From assembly GCA_003242355.1 (NCBI GenBank), contig QGUH01000295.1, positions 1-5,787 of the forward strand: a stretch of DNA of 5,787 nt, read 5' to 3'. The notes beneath the pieces were generated by a model. That model had not been told where the DNA came from. It did not search any database and saw nothing but the letters and a program-made list of their open reading frames with translations. Made by a program: the position numbers and the translations under genes. Below are positions 1 to 3,871 of the stretch, piece by piece. How positions within the stretch are numbered: position 1 is the first letter of the stretch; each line of letters opens with the position of its first letter. Source of the stretch: Pseudomonadota bacterium. GTDB taxonomy: Bacteria; Myxococcota_A; Polyangia; Polyangiales; Polyangiaceae.

Positions 1-75
1 TCCGACGCGAAGTCCGCCTTGAACAAGGTGTTGGAACCCGGCGCGCGGCGCTGCACGCGCGGCGCGCAAAGGTGA
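1..75 (+). CDS. 3' end of an unidentified protein gene (5' partial)
   Basis: Frame 1 is open from the window edge to a TGA at 73-75 and encodes 24 C-terminal residues beginning SDAKSALNKVLEP and ending in an arginine-rich tail. Of its 24 codons, 22 end in G or C, against 14 of 23 in the competing frame 3 over the same stretch, so frame 1 is the better coding candidate. The stop codon overlaps the first possible start of the next gene (GTG at 72-74) as GTGA, which suggests the two genes are co-transcribed and translationally coupled. The fragment is too short to assign a family or function. Confidence 0.5.
   Translation, partial: SDAKSALNKVLEPGARRCTRGAQR
68..75 (+). promoter_or_regulatory. 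Ribosome binding site overlapping the upstream stop codon
   Basis: AAAGGTGA contains AGGTGA, which matches the AGGTGA part of the extended Shine-Dalgarno complement (AAGGAGGTGA). It lies 8 nt before an in-frame GTG at 84 and includes the upstream stop TGA (73-75). It favours the start at 84 over the overlapping GTG at 72. Confidence 0.5.
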
Positions 76-719
76 CGGCACACGTGCAGCGCGTGGCCGA
101 TGCGTTGCGGACGTACGAGCGCGCCGTCGAATCGGAGCTTGCCCGGAGCTTCGCGGAGGAGCACGGGCTTTCGCGGCCCGCGCCCTTTCCGCTCGGTCCG
201 CAGCGCGCGTTCGAGCTCCTCGAGGCGGCGGTGCGCGAGCTGCCCGAGGCCGCCGCGCGCGAGCGTTCGGAGGCGGCCGCGCGAGCAGCACGGCAGCCCG
301 CTCCCGTCTCCGTGCCGCCACCTGCGCCCTCGCCCCTTCCGGCGGCGCAGTGGGCCACCGTCTTCCCGTTGCTCACGGAGGCGCTCGCTCACGCCAAGCT
401 GGTGATCATCGGGGCGCTTTCGGGGCGGGACCGGTCGTCGAGCATCCCGCTCGAGCCCGCGGCGCACGTCGAATGGATCGACACGGAGCGGGATGGCGCA
501 CACGCGATTGGCAACCTTCCACAGCGCGTGCGGCAAGGGCGCGTTGCCGGCGTCGTGATCCTCGAGCGCGTCGTCCAACATCGCCACACCGAGCCCGTGC
601 TCTCGGCGGCTCGAGAAGCACGGGTTCCGGTTGCCTTCGCGGGCCAAGGCGGAAAGGCATCGCTCGTGCGCGCCCTCGAACGGATCGAGGCCGAGCTCCG
701 ACAGCGACATCCAGGTTGA
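72..719 (+). CDS. DUF2325-like domain protein with alanine/proline-rich linker
   Basis: The product is 215 residues from GTG at 72. Residues 1-75 are mostly charged, alanine-rich helix; 76-92 form a proline-rich linker; 93-211 look like a small alternating alpha/beta domain. That domain opens with a hydrophobic strand ending in glycine (KLVIIGALSGRD, 109-120). Later come VAGVVILERVVQHRH (158-172), AREARVPVAFAGQGG (180-194) and a final helix. The order strand-glycine-arginine, strand followed by a histidine, helix, VPV strand, glycine, then SLVRALERIE resembles DUF2325, whose role is not firmly established. I recognise the pattern only by eye. There is no signal peptide, so it is probably cytoplasmic. 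An alternative start is GTG at 84, which has a much better ribosome binding site (AGGTGA at 70-75, 8 nt away); the GTG at 72 lies inside that site. The true protein may therefore be 211 residues. It appears coupled to the gene ending at 75. Confidence 0.8.
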   Translation: MTAHVQRVADALRTYERAVESELARSFAEEHGLSRPAPFPLGPQRAFELLEAAVRELPEAAARERSEAAARAARQPAPVSVPPPAPSPLPAAQWATVFPLLTEALAHAKLVIIGALSGRDRSSSIPLEPAAHVEWIDTERDGAHAIGNLPQRVRQGRVAGVVILERVVQHRHTEPVLSAAREARVPVAFAGQGGKASLVRALERIEAELRQRHPG

Positions 720-738
720 GTCGATAGCGCCGGAAGTC

Positions 739-808
739 GTGCATGCCCGAGGGGTGACTCCGTGCGCGCAAGGGATGCACGCGCTCGGCGAACGGGTTGC
801 GTGTGCAC
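739..808. promoter_or_regulatory. GTGCA-type repeats, candidate activator binding region upstream of hsp20
   Basis: GTGCAT at 739-744 and ATGCAC at 775-780 form an inverted repeat; the arms are followed and preceded by C-rich and G-rich bases. A self-complementary GTGCAC follows at 803-808. They lie roughly 50-115 bp upstream of the -24/-12 promoter candidate at 854-869, within the distance range used by sigma-54 enhancer-binding proteins. The arms are short, so chance is possible. The role is inferred. Confidence 0.25.
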
Positions 809-853
809 GGCTCGACGAACCGAGAGATGCTGCGGTGGGTGACGCGCCGACGG

Positions 854-869
854 CGGTGCGCGCCTTGCA
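854..869 (+). promoter_or_regulatory. Candidate sigma-54 (-24/-12) promoter of hsp20
   Basis: CGGTGCGCGCCTTGCA matches 9 of the 13 informative positions of the usual TGGCACG-R-NNN-TTGCW pattern. The invariant GG (855-856) and GC (867-868) are separated by exactly 10 bp, and the -12 half TTGCA is complete. Transcription would begin near 880, giving a leader of about 70 nt before the hsp20 ATG. The mismatches are in the -24 half. I see no convincing sigma-70 promoter and no CIRCE element in 720-950. Confidence 0.4.
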
Positions 870-950
870 TCCTCCCGGAGCAAACCCGTCGATTTCGGCG
901 AGTGTGGCGACAGCGCCGCGTCGGACGATGTCGGCACCGAGGAGGTCACG

Positions 951-1526
951 ATGGCAACACAGCAGGAGCAAGCACGAGCTTCCGGGCAGGAAACCGAGCG
1001 CACGGAACAGGGGATCGAGCGCGGACCCGGCGCGGGTGCCCCGCTGCGGCGAGGCACGTACGGGACGCCCTTCTCGCTCTTTCGCCGCTTGAGCGAAGAC
1101 ATCGATCGGTTGTTCGGTGGTTTCTTCGGCCAGATGCGCTGGCCGGAGCGGTGGACGTTGCCGCGAGGGTTCCTGGAGACGACTTCCTGGCCCGAGGTGG
1201 AGGTTCGCCACGCGGGCGACAAGTTCGTCGTCCAGGTGGACGTTCCGGGGCTCAAGAAGGAGGACCTCAACGTGGAGGTGCGGGACAACGAGCTCTGCAT
1301 CTCGGGCGAGCGCAAGAGTGAGTTCGAGCAGGCGGAAGGCGCTTATTACCGGACGGAGAGAACGTACGGCAGCTTTTGCCGCGTCATTCCGCTTCCGGAA
1401 GGAGCCCACCCGGACACGGCGTCGGCGAGCTTCGACAACGGCGTTCTGAAAATCGAGATGGAGGCCCCCGGCGGGGCTCAGACGGAAGCGCGCCGAATCG
1501 AGATCCGGGAAGGGAGCACTCACTGA
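951..1526 (+). CDS. Small heat-shock protein, Hsp20/alpha-crystallin family
   Basis: Hsp20 proteins are ATP-independent cytoplasmic holdases: they form oligomers that bind unfolding proteins and keep them ready for refolding by DnaK/ClpB. The product has 191 residues. Residues 1-38 are polar and disordered; 41-60 form a typical amphipathic segment (FSLFRRLSEDIDRLFGGFF). The alpha-crystallin domain spans about 80-172. It shows the VDVPGLKKEDLNVEV strand and loop (96-110), the ISGERK segment (117-122), YRTERTYGSFCRVIPLP (133-149) and the family signature ASFDNGVLKI (159-168). A C-terminal I-x-I motif (IEI, 183-185), which docks neighbouring dimers, is present. The length is slightly above the usual 140-170 because of the N-terminal extension. 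The ATG is well supported by GAGGAGGT at 939-946. The gene stands alone, with a 231-bp upstream control region and strong stem-loops directly after the stop, so it is probably monocistronic and stress- or development-regulated (inferred). Confidence 0.96.
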   Translation: MATQQEQARASGQETERTEQGIERGPGAGAPLRRGTYGTPFSLFRRLSEDIDRLFGGFFGQMRWPERWTLPRGFLETTSWPEVEVRHAGDKFVVQVDVPGLKKEDLNVEVRDNELCISGERKSEFEQAEGAYYRTERTYGSFCRVIPLPEGAHPDTASASFDNGVLKIEMEAPGGAQTEARRIEIREGSTH

Positions 1527-1591
1527 CCGCACACGACGCGCCGCTCGGCCTCGGCGGACACGGGGATCGCCGTCGAGGCCGCGGTGTGCGG
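1527..1591 (+). terminator. Large two-part stem-loop directly after hsp20
   Basis: It begins at the first base after the hsp20 stop codon. The outer stem is a perfect 8 bp, CCGCACAC (1527-1534) with GTGTGCGG (1584-1591). The inner stem is 11 bp with one G-T pair (1547-1557 with 1570-1580) around a 12-nt loop. The asymmetric internal loop is 12 nt on the left and 3 nt on the right. There is no T-tract, so a classic intrinsic terminator is not certain. It may instead protect the 3' end of the mRNA or act with Rho. Confidence 0.5.
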
Positions 1592-1601
1592 TGCGTGCCG
1601 A

Positions 1602-1648
1602 ACGGACGTGCGCCCGTCCGTGGTGCCCAAGGCACTGCGGCGTCGCAG
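1602..1648 (+). other. Run of three short stem-loops after hsp20
   Basis: Three hairpins follow one another almost without gaps. The first pairs ACGGACG (1602-1608) with CGTCCGT (1615-1621), a perfect 7-bp stem with a 6-nt loop. The second pairs GTGCC (1623-1627) with GGCAC (1631-1635). The third pairs CTGCG (1635-1639) with CGCAG (1644-1648). The last two share base 1635. Together with the preceding large stem-loop, they make 1527-1648 one highly structured stretch: perhaps a structured 3' UTR, a tandem terminator or a small RNA. The function is unknown. Confidence 0.35.
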
Positions 1649-1837
1649 CGATGTCCACGGCGCGACGTCGTGAACGTGCACACACAATCGGGTGGAGTGG
1701 ACGCGCATGCGTTGCGCGCTCGGCGTGCAGGATCGTCGAGGCGCCGTATCGCCGAAACGCATCGAGCGGGCTTGCACGCTCGGCAGCATCGCCCGAGCGC
1801 AGGTACGAAAACTGCTTCGGGGCTTGCGAGGTTCGTC

Positions 1838-2227
1838 ATGTCGACTCGCAAATTCATCGAAGCCTGTTCGGTCGCGCTCATCACACTCACGATTTCCGGT
1901 GCGGCGTTCGCCCGCCGTCCTCCGGCGCTCGTCGAGGAGCAACGAGCGGCTCAGATGGCGATGGCGAGCTGTCGCGCGGCTCCCACCCTCTCCGGAAGTG
2001 GGTATCGAGACATGCACGTCCGTCTGGATCGGCAGAGCGGGGAACGGGATTCGACCGCGCTCGCGCGACTCTTGCCCGCCAAGCGCGTGAGCGCTGATCG
2101 CTGGGTGGCGGTGTGTGACGGCAATCGGGTGAATCTCCCGAGCGGTTATCGCGGCATGCTCGAGCGCATCGCTCCCAAGGGGCAGCCGGTGCTCGAAGCG
2201 CGAAAGATTTCGTCCGGCACGTTCTGA
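1838..2227 (+). CDS. Small secreted protein of unknown function
   Basis: The product has 129 residues and I do not recognise its family. An N-terminal signal peptide is clear: basic MSTRK, a hydrophobic core to about residue 20, then GAAFA with likely cleavage after A25, giving a mature protein starting RRPPAL. The mature part contains exactly two cysteines, C45 (ASCRAAP) and C93 (AVCDGN), which could form one disulfide in the periplasm. A repeated SGYR motif appears at 53-56 (SGYRDM) and 102-105 (SGYRGM). No membrane segment follows the signal peptide. The start is ATG at 1838 because GAGG (1828-1831) lies 6 nt upstream and the signal peptide begins there. The same frame stays open further left but without exported-protein character or an initiation signal. 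The gene is monocistronic by context: a 311-bp gap lies before it and a convergent gene after it. Confidence 0.8.
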   Translation: MSTRKFIEACSVALITLTISGAAFARRPPALVEEQRAAQMAMASCRAAPTLSGSGYRDMHVRLDRQSGERDSTALARLLPAKRVSADRWVAVCDGNRVNLPSGYRGMLERIAPKGQPVLEARKISSGTF

Positions 2228-2234
2228 CGCTCGA

Positions 2235-2285
2235 GTGAGACCCGGAGCAGGGAGCTCACGAGAGACACTGCTCGAGGCGTCTCAC
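2235..2285. terminator. Stem-loop between convergent genes, candidate bidirectional terminator
   Basis: The outer stem is a perfect 7 bp, GTGAGAC (2235-2241) with GTCTCAC (2279-2285). The inner stem is a perfect 6 bp, GAGCAG (2245-2250) with CTGCTC (2268-2273), around a 17-nt loop. It sits 7 bp after the stop of the plus-strand gene and includes the stop codon of the minus-strand lipoprotein gene. It is therefore placed to serve both transcripts. There is no T-tract on either side. Confidence 0.4.
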
Positions 2286-2305
2286 AAGAGACACTGCTCG
2301 AGGCG
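2255..2305. repeat. 26-bp tandem duplication at the 3' end of a lipoprotein gene
   Basis: Copy 1 (2255-2279) and copy 2 (2281-2305) agree at 24 of 25 positions; the difference is G2260 versus A2286. The period is 26 bp. Copy 2 covers the last codons and the stop (2284-2282) of the minus-strand lipoprotein gene, encoding RLEQCLL. Copy 1 lies beyond the stop and in another frame again reads RLEQCLS followed by TGA (2258-2256). Near identity points to a recent duplication, or to ongoing slippage. Confidence 0.85.
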
Positions 2306-2596
2306 ATCGACGTTGGGTGCGGCCATCGCGCACTCGAACTGTCGACGCGACACTTCGCGGGCGCAGCGTTGGAACGCCGGATCGCGAGCGGCATGCTCGC
2401 GTGCACGCGCCTTGAGCTCGAGGCGCCGCATTTCGCCGAGCTCCGGACGATCCGACTCGGCGAGCAACGTGACGTATCGATCGAGCAGCGCGCCGCATTC
2501 GGACGCGCTGAGTGGTTCGTTGCACCCCGCCCCGAGCAGGAGCGTCGTTGCGATGCCCAGGTGTGCGGGACGGGCTGCTCGCCGAATCAGAAGCAT
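2282..2596 (-). CDS. Small four-cysteine lipoprotein, downstream paralog of the pair
   Basis: The product has 104 residues. It has a basic N-terminus (LIRRAARP), a hydrophobic stretch (12-22) and LLGAGC with the lipidation cysteine at C25. The lipobox is slightly unusual, with glycine at -3. After that, four cysteines at 34, 78, 89 and 102 lie in a mostly helical, charged chain. The partner gene immediately upstream encodes the same layout: the lipid cysteine is 9 residues before the second cysteine in both, and the last two cysteines are 13 apart in both. Shared short motifs include EC near the start and a final C-L/F end. The proteins are thus diverged tandem paralogs, probably periplasm-facing lipoproteins with two disulfides (inferred). 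I do not recognise a named family. The start is ATG at 2596, with AAGG 9 nt upstream on this strand. It overlaps the upstream gene by 10 bp, indicating translational coupling. A 26-bp duplication covers its 3' end. Confidence 0.75.
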   Translation of the reverse strand: MLLIRRAARPAHLGIATTLLLGAGCNEPLSASECGALLDRYVTLLAESDRPELGEMRRLELKARAREHAARDPAFQRCAREVSRRQFECAMAAPNVDRLEQCLL

Positions 2597-2898
2597 TTGA
2601 CGACGCCTTCGGCCGTCTTCGCGGCGCGCACGCACTTCATCGCCTCGTCGTCGATGCGGCGGCCCACGCATTGATCGAGGGTCGTCTTTTCCAGGGCCGC
2701 CGTGGTCTCGCGGACGACCTCGGGGCTCTGCCCGGCTCCCCCGCGCGCAGCGAGCTCGAGCTCCACGATGCGGCGCACGATCTCGTTGCATTCTTCGAGG
2801 GTCGCGGGACGCCCGCAGGCGGACACGAGGGCGAGGGCGGCCAGCGCCGGCAGCGCGAGGCGGGGGGGGCGTGGCCTCGGCAGGTATCGAAGTGTCAC
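2587..2898 (-). CDS. Small four-cysteine lipoprotein, upstream paralog of the pair
   Basis: The product has 103 residues from GTG. The signal peptide has a basic n-region (residues 4-14, RYLPRPRPPRL), a hydrophobic core (15-24) and a good lipobox V-S-A-C, with lipidated C28. The mature part has cysteines at 37 (LEEC), 77 (LDQC), 89 (MKC) and 102 (VKCF end), the same framework as the downstream gene. It looks helical with no other membrane segment. It is probably anchored to the inner or outer membrane. Its function is unknown; two disulfides are possible. GTG at 2898 is chosen because GGAGG lies 4 nt upstream (2907-2903 on this strand). An in-frame ATG at 2928 would add 10 residues but has no ribosome binding site. 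The gene leads a two-gene operon, overlapping the next gene by 10 bp, and is transcribed away from the TPR gene across a 113-bp intergenic region. Confidence 0.75.
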   Translation of the reverse strand: MTLRYLPRPRPPRLALPALAALALVSACGRPATLEECNEIVRRIVELELAARGGAGQSPEVVRETTAALEKTTLDQCVGRRIDDEAMKCVRAAKTAEGVVKCF

Positions 2899-2990
2899 GG
2901 GGCCTCCATGCCACAAAACGAACGGCATCGCGCCGCACGGTAATGCAGCGCGCGCGTTCGATGCAGAAATCTGGACGCGTGTGCAGCCCT

Positions 2991-2999
2991 TGCTACGAT
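2991..2999 (+). promoter_or_regulatory. Extended -10 promoter candidate of the TPR gene
   Basis: TGC-TACGAT is an extended -10 element (TACGAT at 2994-2999). A weak -35-like CTGGAC (2971-2976) lies 17 bp upstream. Transcription would start near 3006, only about 6 nt before the ATG at 3012. The mRNA would therefore be nearly leaderless, which fits the lack of a clear ribosome binding site. Confidence 0.4.
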
Positions 3000-3011
3000 G
3001 TTCGGGACACC

Positions 3012-3776
3012 ATGGCTCGCGGTCGCTCTGCTGCATTGCGTGCCACCGCGCCGGAGGTGCTCTTGCGCAAGGCGACGCTCGCCCGAACGTCGGTCGCGCG
3101 GGCGAAATATGCGCAGCGGGGCCTCTTGCACGCTGGGGAGCTCGACGACACGACGCGGATGATGCTCCTTCGGCAACTGTACCTCTCCCACATGGAGGGG
3201 CGGCGCTTCGCCGAGGCGCTCGAGGTCGCGGGTCAAATGATCGCCTGCAACGTGATGCCCGACGTCGCTCGCCAGGATGCGGCGCGTGCCTGTCTGGGGC
3301 TCGGCAACATTCACGAGGCGGTTCAGCATCTTCGGATTGCGAGCCGGGTGAGTCCGGCCGCGCGGCGAGCCTTTCATCTCTGGACTTTGGGCACCGTGCT
3401 CTACCTGAACGGAAATCCGGAGGACGCCGTGGGAGCGCTCGAACGGGCAGCCCGCTGGGGGACGACCGACAAACCCCTCTACCTGGCCCAGGCCCTGCTC
3501 GCGCGCCGTGCGGCGGGCGAGGAGGTCACGGGGCTCGCCAGCGCCCGGGAGCAGCTGGAGGACGCACCGTGCGGGCAGGGCTACGGTCAGTTCGTTCTCG
3601 GGGAGCTCGCCTTCGCACAAGGAGACATGGAGGCGGCGCGGCGCTACCTCACGGCCTTCGTGCGCCGCACCACGGAGGGGCGCGTCGCTCTGGAAGTTGC
3701 TCTCGCGCTGGAAATTCAGCGTGCCCGCCATCTTTTGCGCCTCCTGCGGGGGAAGGCGAGGAGGCGGGCGGGGTGA
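3012..3776 (+). CDS. Tetratricopeptide repeat protein
   Basis: The product has 254 residues with no signal peptide or membrane segment, so it is probably cytoplasmic. After a basic N-terminus (MARGRSAALR), helix pairs of TPR type can be seen at about 52-80 (LLRQLYLSHMEGRRFAEAL), 87-115 (ARACLGLGNIHEAVQHLRIA), 119-150 (LWTLGTVLYLNGNPEDAVGAL) and 190-217 (YGQFVLGELAFAQGDMEAARRYL). Each shows the usual small-residue and tyrosine/leucine spacing, plus a G-D/N-x-E/D-A turn. TPR arrays are protein-binding scaffolds; the partner here is unknown. ATG at 3012 is chosen because a -10 element ends 12 nt before it and the conserved-looking sequence begins there. The frame runs further left to 2871 only as arginine/serine-rich non-protein-like sequence. 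The gene diverges from the lipoprotein pair and is followed by a hairpin, then dsbD on the same strand 95 bp later. Confidence 0.85.
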   Translation: MARGRSAALRATAPEVLLRKATLARTSVARAKYAQRGLLHAGELDDTTRMMLLRQLYLSHMEGRRFAEALEVAGQMIACNVMPDVARQDAARACLGLGNIHEAVQHLRIASRVSPAARRAFHLWTLGTVLYLNGNPEDAVGALERAARWGTTDKPLYLAQALLARRAAGEEVTGLASAREQLEDAPCGQGYGQFVLGELAFAQGDMEAARRYLTAFVRRTTEGRVALEVALALEIQRARHLLRLLRGKARRRAG

Positions 3777-3804
3777 GGGGCATCCAGCTCCGAAACCCGC
3801 CTCC
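3760..3804 (+). terminator. Stem-loop spanning the TPR gene stop codon
   Basis: A perfect 9-bp GC-rich stem pairs GGAGGCGGG (3760-3768) with CCCGCCTCC (3796-3804), around a 27-nt loop that contains the TGA stop (3774-3776). A T-rich tail is absent. It may end or attenuate transcription before dsbD, which has its own promoter candidate at 3856. Confidence 0.4.
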
Positions 3805-3855
3805 GAGCCCAGCCGTAGTACTTCTCAGGCGGCCAGGGCCGCGCCCACACCAGGC

Positions 3856-3861
3856 TAGACT
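3856..3861 (+). promoter_or_regulatory. -10 promoter candidate of dsbD
   Basis: TAGACT resembles a -10 box and ends 10 nt before the ATG at 3872. Transcription would begin near 3868, giving a leader of about 4 nt. No good -35 is visible 16-18 bp upstream, so the support is positional. No ribosome binding site precedes either candidate ATG (3872 or 3887). Confidence 0.35.
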
Positions 3862-3871
3862 CGTTCAGCGC

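Larger units (their letters stand above)
1527..1837. other. 311-bp gene-free region between hsp20 and the secreted-protein gene
   Basis: No frame here looks coding on either strand. The left part (1527-1648) holds the stem-loops listed separately. The middle (1649-1776) contains scattered short palindromes, such as CGACGTCG at 1663-1670, and GTCCAC (1653-1658) facing GTGGAC (1697-1702). The right part has a perfect 7-bp hairpin, CGCTCGG (1777-1783) with CCGAGCG (1793-1799) and a 9-nt loop, about 40 nt before the next start codon. I could not identify a convincing -35/-10 pair for the gene at 1838. Confidence 0.6.

Noticed and set aside
871..945. RNA thermometer in the hsp20 leader (CCTCC at 871-875 could pair with GGAGG at 941-945)
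   Set aside because: The pairing arm would lie upstream of the predicted transcript start near 880, only 5 bp pair, and no FourU or ROSE-type element is visible.
720..950. CIRCE (HrcA) operator before hsp20
   Set aside because: No TTAGCACTC-N9-GAGTGCTAA-like inverted repeat was found.
389..1315. 308-codon minus-strand open frame across the DUF2325-like and hsp20 genes
   Set aside because: It is antisense to two supported genes and has low-complexity R/S/P-rich composition.
1376..1837. Upstream extension of the secreted-protein frame into hsp20
   Set aside because: It overlaps the hsp20 coding region out of frame and would bury the clear signal peptide in the middle of the protein.
2597..2938. 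N-terminal extension of the downstream lipoprotein frame
   Set aside because: It is the out-of-frame shadow of the upstream paralog. The lipobox cysteine and ribosome binding site fix the start at 2596.
2702..3871. Long upstream extension of the dsbD frame
   Set aside because: It runs across the lipoprotein promoter region and the whole TPR gene in another frame, giving arginine/serine/glycine-rich non-protein-like sequence. The signal peptide and -10 candidate place the start at 3872.
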